Positions 41,032 to 47,599 of a stretch of 47,599 nucleotides of DNA are shown here, piece by piece. The stretch's first letter is position 1, and every line of letters starts with the position of its first letter. The notes below the pieces were generated by a model, which worked only from the letters and a program-made list of their open reading frames with translations, did not search any database and was not told where the DNA came from. Source of the DNA: Actinomycetota bacterium (GTDB lineage Bacteria > Actinomycetota > Thermoleophilia > Gaiellales > F1-60-MAGs149); contig VFJZ01000052.1 in assembly GCA_009885805.1 (NCBI GenBank), forward strand, positions 1 to 47,599, in the 5' to 3' direction. Position numbers and translations under genes: made by a program.

Positions 41032-41668
41032 GATGCTCCTCCTCGTGGGGTGTGTAGCGCGTGACGGCCAGGCGCAGGTGTCGGCCGATCACGGCGGGAT
41101 CGGGCGGGGCGGCGCCCGCGACGCGATGTGCCATCGCCGCGTAGCGAGCGGCGACCTCGGACAGGTCGAGACGGCCATCCGGCCGGTACCAGATGCCGAC
41201 GTTGGTGCACATCGCAACGATTGCGAAGCGCGCGAGTACGGGGTCATCGAGGACGAAGACACCGGCCGCCGCGCCATCGGCGAGCACGTCGCGCAGGAGT
41301 GCCTCGTAGGCGTCGCGCAGGGCGATCACGCCGTCGCGACGCTCGCCCGCCAGGCTGCGCAACTCCGTCTCCCCCAGCGTCGCCTCCCGCGGCCGCAGCG
41401 CGTGCAGCGCGACGTGGTGGACGACGAACGCCGTCAGCCGGGACGACGGGTCGGTCTCGGCCCGGACCGCCTCGCCGACCCCGGTCTCGAGCAGCGTCAT
41501 CGTCGAGGAGACAAGGTCGTAGAGGATCTGCTGCTTGTCCGCGTAGTGGTGGTAGATGCTCGCCGCCCGGATGTCGAGGTCGCCCGCGATCTCCCGCACG
41601 GTCGTAGCCTCGAAGCCCTGCACGAAGAACCGGTCCGCCGCCGCCGCTCGAATGGCGCCGCGGGTCAC
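41000..41668 (-). CDS. TetR-family transcriptional regulator
   Basis: 222 aa from GTG 41668, overlapping the acyl-CoA synthetase stop (GTGA). The HTH is AAADRFFVQGFEATTVREIAGDLDIRAASIYHHYADKQQILYDLV in pieces, ending in the typical YHHYADK. The helical C-terminal domain, with GVFVLDDPVLARFAIVAMCTNVGIWYRPDG, resembles acyl-CoA-responsive KstR/FadR-like members. It probably represses its own operon through the palindrome at 43146-43161, released by a CoA thioester made by the synthetase (inference). Confidence 0.9.
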   Translation of the reverse strand: MTRGAIRAAAADRFFVQGFEATTVREIAGDLDIRAASIYHHYADKQQILYDLVSSTMTLLETGVGEAVRAETDPSSRLTAFVVHHVALHALRPREATLGETELRSLAGERRDGVIALRDAYEALLRDVLADGAAAGVFVLDDPVLARFAIVAMCTNVGIWYRPDGRLDLSEVAARYAAMAHRVAGAAPPDPAVIGRHLRLAVTRYTPHEEEHHGPANTRAVR

Positions 41669-43140
41669 TGCGCCGCCTTCACCAGCGCTGCCCGGACCGC
41701 GGCCCGATCGACCTTGCCAGCGCCGTTTCGTGGCAGCTCGTCGACGATCAGGTAGCGCTCGGGGAGCGCGTAGTCGGCCAGCGCACCGCAAAGCGCCGCA
41801 CGGGTCTCGGCGGCGTCGAAGCGCCCGGTGTCACGCTCGATCACGCAGGCCGCGACGCGCTCCTGCAGCACGTCGTCGGGGACGCCAACAACGACCGCCT
41901 CGGCGACGGACGGAACCGTCGCAAGCGCCGCCTCGACCTGGCCAGCGTGGATCTTCTCGCCGCCGCGGACGATGACGTCGGCGGCGCGCCCGTGTAGCGT
42001 CAGGTACCCGTCGGCGTCGATCGATCCCTGGTCGCCGGTCCGTAGCCACTCGCCGTCGAACGCCCGGCGCGTCGCCGCCTCGTTGCGCAGGTAGCGGAGC
42101 ATCCGGGTCGGCCCGGCGAGCAGGACCTCGCCGTCCTCACCGACCTGCTGGCGCACCCCCTCTACCGGCCGGCCGACGCTGTCGGCGCGGCGGATCGCAT
42201 CGCCCGGTTCGAGCGCATGACTCAGCGAGGTGAACTCCGTCAGCCCGTAGATGTTGTAAGGCGCGAGCGATGGCCAGCGGCCGTGCAGTTCGCGGATCCA
42301 GGCCGGTGGCATCGGCGAGCCGCCGTACGCGAGGATCCGACAGCGCGTGAAGACATCGTCCGCGCCCGGGTCGAGCATCAGGAGACGGACGATCGACGGC
42401 ACGCCGATCAGGTAGCTTGCGGGCCGGCGCCGCAGGGCCGCCAGCGCGGAGGCGACACGGAACTCCGACAAGACGTCGATGCGGCCGCCGACCGCGATCA
42501 TGTGCGCGACCTGGTCAACGAAGCCGGTGTTGTGGAACAGCGGGACGAGGACGAGCGTCGAGGTGTCCTCGTCAGTGCCGAGCAGCCGACCGTAGAGGGC
42601 GGCCGCGCGCCCGAGCGCTCCGTGGGAGATGACCGCGCCCTTCGGCGCCCCGGTCGTGCCGGATGTGAAGGAGACGAGCGCGGGCGCGTCCGGCGGCGGC
42701 AGCGCGGCCGACGCGGCCGCCCGGCGGACGGCGAACACCGATCGCCGCGCATCCCGCTCGAGACGCAGACGCCGGGCCGTCGCCGGCGCGCGCGCGGCGA
42801 TCGGCTCGCAGACGCCGGTCGCGATCACCGCCCGCGGTGCGCAGAGCGCCATCTGCCGCGCGAGCTCGTCGTGCCCGAGACGTATGTTCAGAGGGACGAC
42901 GACGGCGCCGAGCTGCAGGCAGGCGAGGAAGGCGAGCACCCACTCGGCGCGGTTCTCACCGATCAGGCAGACGTGATCGCCGGGCTCCACGCCGGCGCCG
43001 GCGAGCCGCGCGGCGAGGTCGGTCACGGCGTCGGCCGTCTCCCCGTACGTCGCGATCGCGTCGCCGTCGCAGAGACATTCAGCCCGCGGGATGGCGCCGG
43101 CCCGGGAGCGCAGGGCATCGGGGATCGTCGGCTGCGACAT
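41665..43140 (-). CDS. Acyl-CoA synthetase / AMP-dependent ligase
   Basis: 491 aa from ATG 43140. ANL motifs are complete: P-loop LVSFTSGTTGAPKGAVISH near residue 158, LVPLFHNTGF, the aromatic YNIYGLTEFTS near 290, WLRTGDQGSIDADGYLTLHGR near 365, and the C-terminal catalytic Lys in LPRNGAGKVDR. It activates a carboxylic acid to its CoA thioester via an adenylate. The specificity is unknown; CaiC/FadD-like medium or aromatic acids are possible. It is the first gene of an operon with tetR and the HpaB-like gene, behind a TetR-type operator. Confidence 0.9.
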   Translation of the reverse strand: MSQPTIPDALRSRAGAIPRAECLCDGDAIATYGETADAVTDLAARLAGAGVEPGDHVCLIGENRAEWVLAFLACLQLGAVVVPLNIRLGHDELARQMALCAPRAVIATGVCEPIAARAPATARRLRLERDARRSVFAVRRAAASAALPPPDAPALVSFTSGTTGAPKGAVISHGALGRAAALYGRLLGTDEDTSTLVLVPLFHNTGFVDQVAHMIAVGGRIDVLSEFRVASALAALRRRPASYLIGVPSIVRLLMLDPGADDVFTRCRILAYGGSPMPPAWIRELHGRWPSLAPYNIYGLTEFTSLSHALEPGDAIRRADSVGRPVEGVRQQVGEDGEVLLAGPTRMLRYLRNEAATRRAFDGEWLRTGDQGSIDADGYLTLHGRAADVIVRGGEKIHAGQVEAALATVPSVAEAVVVGVPDDVLQERVAACVIERDTGRFDAAETRAALCGALADYALPERYLIVDELPRNGAGKVDRAAVRAALVKAAQ

Positions 43141-43145
43141 GGCTA

Positions 43146-43161
43146 CCTAACGAGCGTTAGG
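43146..43161. promoter_or_regulatory. TetR-type operator palindrome
   Basis: CCTAACGAGCGTTAGG has perfect 7-bp arms around AG. It lies between ATG 43140 of the acyl-CoA synthetase and the VOC gene, overlapping the VOC TAA stop. TACCCT (43159-43164, reverse strand) overlaps its right arm and would start transcription inside the palindrome. The form fits TetR regulators of CoA-ester metabolism. Confidence 0.65.
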
Positions 43162-43633
43162 GTAGCACCGCCTCGGGTGGCCGGCGCTCGCGCGGAACCT
43201 CGATCAACTCGACGATCGTCCCGTGGGCCGCGACCGTGTCGAGGTAGACGAACGCGCCGCTGCCGTCCGCGCCAAAGCCGTGGCCGTCCTGCAGGATGGC
43301 GAAGCCCGAGGCCGCGGCGGCTGCCGCCGCATCGGGGACGTAGATGCCGACGTGGTGCAGTCCCTCGCCGTGGCGTTCGAGGTGCTCGTGAAAGACGCTC
43401 GGCCCGTCGAGCGGCTCGATCAGTTCGATCTGCGGATCGCTGCCGGCGAGCGCGATGCGCATCCGGAATGTGCCCGGCGCACCGCGGTAGGTGAGCGATC
43501 GCAGCGTCTGCGATCCGTACGTCCAGACCCGCCAGCCGGCGCCGCGGACGATCGGGCTCCAGGCCGCAGCCGCCCGCTCGAGGTCGCGCACGACGAGCGC
43601 GACCTGACCGACTGGACCCGGCAGCGGCATCAT
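43157..43633 (-). CDS. VOC-superfamily (glyoxalase/epimerase-like) protein
   Basis: 158 aa from ATG 43633, overlapping the kinase stop (ATGA). Two beta-alpha-beta-beta-beta modules: VGQVALVVRDLERAAAAWS, then PQIELIEPLDGPSVFHEHL, GEGLHHVGIYVPD and TIVELIEVPRE. The pattern is closest to methylmalonyl-CoA epimerase, but the first metal ligand (normally His) is Gln; Glu, His and Glu remain. It could be an epimerase, lyase or dioxygenase of a pathway intermediate. It ends the coupled set that begins with the FAD oxidoreductase. Confidence 0.85.
   Translation of the reverse strand: MMPLPGPVGQVALVVRDLERAAAAWSPIVRGAGWRVWTYGSQTLRSLTYRGAPGTFRMRIALAGSDPQIELIEPLDGPSVFHEHLERHGEGLHHVGIYVPDAAAAAAASGFAILQDGHGFGADGSGAFVYLDTVAAHGTIVELIEVPRERRPPEAVLP
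43159..43164 (-). promoter_or_regulatory. Candidate -10 box of the acyl-CoA synthetase operon (TACCCT)
   Basis: TACCCT on the reverse strand, 18 bases before ATG 43140, overlaps the TetR-type palindrome so that repressor binding would block RNA polymerase. Confidence 0.4.
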
Positions 43634-44568
43634 CGGGCGGCCGCCAGTGCCGCGTCGAGCGCTCCGCTTCCGACCGGACGGCGCGCTCGCTCGTAGTAGG
43701 TCGCGGCCCAGGCGCGATAGTCCCAATCGAGATCGAGCACCGGCTCGGCGATCACCGCCCACGTCGCCTCCCGCAACGCGCTCATGAACAGCATCAGTTC
43801 GAGCCGGGCTGCATGTCGTGGGTCGTCATCGCCGAAGTACGCGCGCAGCAGCTGCGCGCGCTCCGGGGCATCGAGTTCGGCGTTCACGGTCACGCTCCCG
43901 AGGTCGAAGTAGGGGTTGCCGGTGCCCGCGAACTCCCAGTCGAGCACCTGGATCGTGGTGCCGTCATCGATGAAGTTCGGGATCTGGAGGTCGTTGTGGC
44001 AGAGCTGATCGAGCGCCCCGACCGCCTCGAACAGGGCCTCCGCGCGGTCGGCGAAGCCGTTCAGCTGATCGATGTCGGCGGGCAGGTCGAGGTCCTCCGC
44101 GCGCGCCAACCGCGTGTACGCAGCCTGATCACGGAAGATCGAGAAGCGCCCGGCGACGGTCGCGGCCGTGTCGTGGATGTGACGGAGGGTCGAGGCGACA
44201 CGGTCGAGCACGCCCGTCGCGCGGATGGTCGCGGGGTCGAGCACCGTCCCGTCGACGAAGCGTGCGAGCGAGTGCCCGGTGGCAGGGTCGGCGGCGAGGA
44301 GTGCCGGCGCATGCCCGATCGCAGCGACGGAACGATGCGCGTCGAGGCCCCGCGCCCGGTCAATGCCGAATCGCTCGACCCCCTGGGAGGCGACGCGCAG
44401 CACGCTCCGGCACCCGTCGCTGCCGCCGACGAGGTAGTTGGCGTTCGAGGCGCCGCCGGCGAGGACCGCGACCGCGCAGCCAGCGCGGAGCTCCGCGAGG
44501 TCGAACGCCCGGAGGAGCGCCGCGATCTCGTCGCGACGAGTCGCGGGCACGGAGGCGTCGAACGTCAC
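43630..44568 (-). CDS. Choline/ethanolamine-kinase-like phosphotransferase
   Basis: 312 aa from GTG 44568, overlapping the aminotransferase stop (GTGA). The APH/choline-kinase signature is LCHNDLQIPNFIDDGT near residue 193 and IQVLDWEFAGTGNPYFDLGSV near 212. The nucleotide loop GGASNANYLV is near residue 40. It phosphorylates an alcohol-bearing small molecule, often an amino alcohol. Pairing with a class III PLP enzyme recalls the hydroxylysine kinase/phospho-lyase and ethanolamine-phosphate phospho-lyase systems, but the substrate here is unknown. Confidence 0.87.
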   Translation of the reverse strand: MTFDASVPATRRDEIAALLRAFDLAELRAGCAVAVLAGGASNANYLVGGSDGCRSVLRVASQGVERFGIDRARGLDAHRSVAAIGHAPALLAADPATGHSLARFVDGTVLDPATIRATGVLDRVASTLRHIHDTAATVAGRFSIFRDQAAYTRLARAEDLDLPADIDQLNGFADRAEALFEAVGALDQLCHNDLQIPNFIDDGTTIQVLDWEFAGTGNPYFDLGSVTVNAELDAPERAQLLRAYFGDDDPRHAARLELMLFMSALREATWAVIAEPVLDLDWDYRAWAATYYERARRPVGSGALDAALAAAR

Positions 44569-45869
44569 GTCCACGAATCCGCGTCCTCGAACACGGCGGC
44601 GATCGCCGCGACGGTCTGCGCGATGGCATCGTCGTCGTGGGCGGCGGTGAGGAGGCAGAGTCCCCGCTCGGGGATCAGCACACCGTGGGCGAGCAGGGCG
44701 TCCGTGAAGGCCGCGACCGGCCCCTGGTCGCAGGTGCGGACGTCGGCGTAGGAGCGGATCGGCAGCTGCGGGCGCCAGATCAGCTGCAGCACGCCGCCGA
44801 TCTGCTCCGCGTGGAGCGGCACGCCGGCCTTCGCCGCGCCCGTCTCGATCGCCTCCCGCAGGGCCGCGCCGAGTCGTTCGAGGCGAGGATAGATCTCGCC
44901 GGCGCGCGTGCGCAGTTCCGTCAGCGTCGCGATCGAGGCGGCGAGCGCCGGCCCGGTGGCGTTGTAGGTCCCGCTCGTACGAACGGCGCCGTCGGCGGCG
45001 CTCGCCATCGCGACCCGGGAGCCGGCGAGCGCCGCGACGGGGAAGCCCGACGCCATCGCCTTGGCGAACACGGCCAGGTCGGGGGTGACGCCGAAGCGCT
45101 TCTGCGCGCCGCCGAGCGCGACCCGGAACCCGGTAATGACCTCGTCGAAGACGAGGAGCGCCCCGTGCCGATCGCACAGCCTACGCGCCGCCTCCAGGTA
45201 GCCCGGCTGCGGGAGGTACGACCCCGAGTTGCATGGGACGGCCTCCATCAGCACGCAGGCGACCTGCTCCGGATGGGAGGCGAGGAGCGACGCGAGCGCG
45301 TCGGCGTCGTTCCACGGGGCGACGAGGACCCCGGTCGGCACGGGCGCGCCCGGCACCGCGTGTCGGACCTCCAGCGGGACCGGCCCCGAGACGGGATCCT
45401 GTCCCAGCGTGTTCACGAAGACCGGGTCGAGCCAGCCGTGGTACTGCCCGTCGAACTTGATCACGAGCGGGCGACCGGTCGTCGCCCTCGCGACGCGGAT
45501 CGCGAGCTGGATCGCCTCGGAGCCGCTGGTCTGGAACGTCACCAGCTCAGCGCAGGGCACGAGGTCGCGCACCAGTTCGGCCAGCTCGAGTTCGACTGCG
45601 ACTGGGCCGCCATTGAGCGGCGCCGGGCCGTCCAGGAACCCGCGGACGGCCGCCATCACGACGGGTGCGCGATGCCCGAGGAAGGGCGGACCGAAGCCCG
45701 TGTAGTAGTCGATGTAGACGTTGCCATCGAGGTCGGTGACGCGACACCCCGAGGCCTCGGCGAGCACCGGCGTCGGACCGCGCGTTCGGAGCCGCGCCGC
45801 CGACGAACAGCCGCGCGGGATGACGCCGCGGGCACGTTCCATGTGCCGCGCGGAGCGCTCAGTCGCCAC
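44565..45869 (-). CDS. HemL-like class III aminotransferase/aminomutase
   Basis: 434 aa from GTG 45869, overlapping the SDR end by 11 bases. It follows glutamate-1-semialdehyde 2,1-aminomutase throughout: HMERARGVIPRG, VTDLDGNVYIDYYTGFGP, TFQTSGSEAIQLAIRVARA, KFDGQYHGWLDPV, LLVFDEVITGFR (cofactor Asp near residue 235) and FAKAMASGFPVAAL (Schiff-base Lys near 262). The context is catabolic (FAD oxidoreductase, SDR, kinase), not tetrapyrrole synthesis, so it is probably a HemL paralogue acting on another amino acid, an amino alcohol phosphate or a beta-amino acid. Confidence 0.88.
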   Translation of the reverse strand: MATERSARHMERARGVIPRGCSSAARLRTRGPTPVLAEASGCRVTDLDGNVYIDYYTGFGPPFLGHRAPVVMAAVRGFLDGPAPLNGGPVAVELELAELVRDLVPCAELVTFQTSGSEAIQLAIRVARATTGRPLVIKFDGQYHGWLDPVFVNTLGQDPVSGPVPLEVRHAVPGAPVPTGVLVAPWNDADALASLLASHPEQVACVLMEAVPCNSGSYLPQPGYLEAARRLCDRHGALLVFDEVITGFRVALGGAQKRFGVTPDLAVFAKAMASGFPVAALAGSRVAMASAADGAVRTSGTYNATGPALAASIATLTELRTRAGEIYPRLERLGAALREAIETGAAKAGVPLHAEQIGGVLQLIWRPQLPIRSYADVRTCDQGPVAAFTDALLAHGVLIPERGLCLLTAAHDDDAIAQTVAAIAAVFEDADSWT

Positions 45870-46614
45870 CTGCGGCCTCCAGACCGGCCATCTGCGTGAC
45901 CATCCCGCCGTCGACGATGACGGTTGTCCCGGTCATGAACGAGGCCCCGGGGCCGGCGAGGAAGACGGCAACCGACGCGATCTCCTCCGGCTCACCGGGA
46001 CGTCCGAGCATGTTGAACGCGACGGGCTTGCCGAGCATTCCTGCCTCCTCGAAGAACGGCCGCGCCATCGGTGTCAGCACCCAGCCCGGCGCGATGCAAT
46101 TCACGCGGATCCCGTCGGTGGCGAGTTCCCGCGCCGCGTACATCGCGAAGTTGACGAGCGCAGCCTTGGAGGCGCCGTAGGGCGCCATCAGCGGCTCGGC
46201 CTGATGGGCGTTCACGCTGGCGACGAGCACCACCGCACCGCGCGTCGCCCGTAGATGGGGGATCGCCGCCTGCGCCGCGTTGACCTGCCCCAGCAGGTTG
46301 ATCTGGAGCACCTCGAGCCAGTCGGCGGCGGTCAGTTCCTCGATCGGCTTGAAGTTGCCGATCACGCCGTGGGCGCAGACCACGGCGTCGAGCCGGCCGA
46401 AGCGCTCGGCGGTCTCGTCCACGGCGCGGCGCGCCGCGACGTCGTCGGCCATGTCCGCCTGGACGGTATGGATGCCGTCGTCCACGGCCGCGAGCCGGCC
46501 GCCGTCGCGGCCGCACACCGCGACCGACCAGCCCTCGTCGCGGAACCTGCGCGCCGTCGCCAGGCCGATGCCACTCGATCCGCCCGTCACGAGCGCGACA
46601 CGTTCGTCGGTCAT
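45859..46614 (-). CDS. Short-chain dehydrogenase/reductase (SDR)
   Basis: 251 aa from ATG 46614, overlapping the FAD-oxidoreductase stop (ATGA). Classical SDR: cofactor motif VTGGSSGIGLATA near residue 9, NNAG-equivalent CAHGVIG, catalytic Ser in VASVNAHQ, YxxxK in APYGASKAAL near 155-159, and IDGG-type ending TTVIVDGGM. It oxidises or reduces a hydroxyl or keto group with NAD(P)(H). Its place between an amine/amino-acid oxidase and an aminotransferase suggests handling of an intermediate in the same pathway. Confidence 0.92.
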   Translation of the reverse strand: MTDERVALVTGGSSGIGLATARRFRDEGWSVAVCGRDGGRLAAVDDGIHTVQADMADDVAARRAVDETAERFGRLDAVVCAHGVIGNFKPIEELTAADWLEVLQINLLGQVNAAQAAIPHLRATRGAVVLVASVNAHQAEPLMAPYGASKAALVNFAMYAARELATDGIRVNCIAPGWVLTPMARPFFEEAGMLGKPVAFNMLGRPGEPEEIASVAVFLAGPGASFMTGTTVIVDGGMVTQMAGLEAAGGD

Positions 46615-47599
46615 CCGAACCTCCGGGGTAGGAGTGCAGGGGCGTCCCGGAAGGATGGCGCATCGCCGAGCACCGCCCACTCGGCGGCGATCAGCCCGAC
46701 GAGCGGGGACACGGTCAGACCGACGCCGCCGCAGCCCGCCGCCGCGATCACCTCGGGCCGCTCCGGGTGCGGCCCGACGATGAAGTGCCCGTCGGGGCTG
46801 ACGGGATAGAGACCGGCCCAGCCCGGCTCGAGCCGGATCTCGCCGATGCCGCCCAGGCGATGCGAGAGCCGCTCGGCGACAGCCTCCTGCTCGTCGAACG
46901 ACACCGTCCGGGCGAACACGTCCGGGTCGGCCGGCGGGTCCGTCGCCGCGTAGGTGTGCAGACCGCAGAGGAGACGATCGCTCCCGTCGGGGCGGAAGTA
47001 GAGACCGGCAGTTGCGGCGCCCGGCAGGTACTCGTTCACCGTCGGCAGCGCCGCGGGCGCGGCGAGGTGCGCCACGAGCAAGGCGTGACGCTGGGGGAGC
47101 AGCGGCACGCGGACACCGAGCGCCTCGGCAACACGGGCGGCGTGCGGGCCGGCGGCGTTGATGACGCGATCGGCGCCGGCGCGGGGATCGAACGGCCGGC
47201 CGGTGCGGATCTCCACCCCGAGCGCCTGCGCCTCCGCGGCGTAGGCGGCGCAGAGAAGGTGACCGTCGAGGACGCCGTCGTCGGCGCCGTAGAGCGCGCC
47301 GGCGAGGTCGTCGCAACGGATCCCCGGCGCCAGCCGGGAGAGTTCGTCCGGATCGACGAGTCGCCCGCCGTCGTAGCCGAGCGTCCGCTGTCGATCGAGG
47401 ACGGCCGCGAGCAAGGCGAGGGCGTCGCCGTCGGCGGCCAGGCGCGCGTAGCCGCAGCGGATCAGTCCAATCCCGTGCCGGCGCTCGAGGTCGGCGAACG
47501 CGTCGGCCGAGCGGATCCGGAGCTCCAGCTCGAGCTCGTTCGTCGTCTGCCGGTTGAAGATCCCGGCCGACAACCCGGACGAGCCGCCGGCGATGACGC
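46611..47599 (-). CDS. FAD-dependent oxidoreductase, DAO family (5' partial)
   Basis: At least 329 aa; the frame runs through the right edge, where VIAGGSSGLSAGIF is the FAD-binding GxGxxG region, so only a few N-terminal residues are missing. Later landmarks are VDPDELSRLAPGI, DRVINAAGPHAARVAEALG, LLPQRHALLVAHL, and the C-terminal YPVSPDGHFIVGPHP with AAGCGGVGLTVSPLVG. This is the sarcosine/glycine/D-amino-acid oxidase-dehydrogenase group, which oxidises a C-N bond to an imine. It leads the coupled SDR, aminotransferase, kinase and VOC genes. Confidence 0.88.
   Translation of the reverse strand, partial: VIAGGSSGLSAGIFNRQTTNELELELRIRSADAFADLERRHGIGLIRCGYARLAADGDALALLAAVLDRQRTLGYDGGRLVDPDELSRLAPGIRCDDLAGALYGADDGVLDGHLLCAAYAAEAQALGVEIRTGRPFDPRAGADRVINAAGPHAARVAEALGVRVPLLPQRHALLVAHLAAPAALPTVNEYLPGAATAGLYFRPDGSDRLLCGLHTYAATDPPADPDVFARTVSFDEQEAVAERLSHRLGGIGEIRLEPGWAGLYPVSPDGHFIVGPHPERPEVIAAAGCGGVGLTVSPLVGLIAAEWAVLGDAPSFRDAPALLPRRFG

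Noticed and set aside
44565-45869. Genuine hemL of tetrapyrrole biosynthesis
   Set aside because: The similarity is strong, but the operon is catabolic and no other heme gene is nearby; a paralogue is more likely.
37833-47599. tRNA-Phe as an integration site for a genomic island covering the accessory genes to the right
   Set aside because: No integrase, no second copy of the tRNA 3' end and no base-composition shift were seen in the window.

Overview
The window is about 70% GC, gene-dense chromosomal DNA, probably from an actinobacterium of the Thermoleophilia type (Gaiellales/Solirubrobacterales-like). This placement is inferred from gene content: an actinobacterial NucS mismatch endonuclease, the OpcA/Zwf pair, a futalosine-pathway MqnD, DUF1385 and short RNB proteins. 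GTG starts, 1-11 base gene overlaps and apparently leaderless genes with a TANNNT hexamer 6-9 bases before the start codon are also frequent. About 45 genes and one tRNA are supported. Both outermost genes are cut by the window edges.

Layout. 1-10.3 kb: a secreted matrixin-type protease (partial), a class III aminotransferase divergent from an EamA transporter, acetamidase/formamidase coupled to a class I aminotransferase, an APC permease, and lutABC for lactate oxidation. 10.3-14.8 kb: a small secreted barrel protein with a probable frameshift, then a divergent sugar/polyol cluster (TIM-barrel enzyme facing zinc dehydrogenase, GntR regulator and FGGY kinase) around a perfect 15-bp operator-like palindrome. 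14.8-23.1 kb: housekeeping genes (short RNB nuclease, YigZ protein, APH-like kinase, FadR-type regulator, nucS, MBL hydrolase, fabI, secreted protein, thrB, mqnD). 23.1-29.8 kb: a reverse-strand pentose phosphate operon tkt-pgi-zwf-opcA-pgl without transaldolase. 29.8-37.5 kb: CDF metal transporter, DUF1385 protein, rarA, two arginase-family genes, a secreted protein, an MFS transporter and an NlpC/P60 cell-wall hydrolase. 37.8 kb: tRNA-Phe(GAA).

37.9-47.6 kb, all on the reverse strand, is the most accessory-looking part. It holds two DJ-1/PfpI-type proteins (one fused to an AraC HTH), an HpaB/4-hydroxybutyryl-CoA-dehydratase-family flavoprotein lacking the Fe-S ligands, a TetR regulator and an acyl-CoA synthetase behind a TetR-like palindrome. 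Upstream of these is a tightly coupled set: FAD oxidoreductase, SDR, HemL-like aminotransferase/aminomutase, choline-kinase-like phosphotransferase and VOC protein. I recognise no described pathway with this combination. Together with the palindrome-controlled sugar cluster it is the best candidate here for uncharacterised metabolism. No CRISPR array, transposase, integrase or phage gene was seen.
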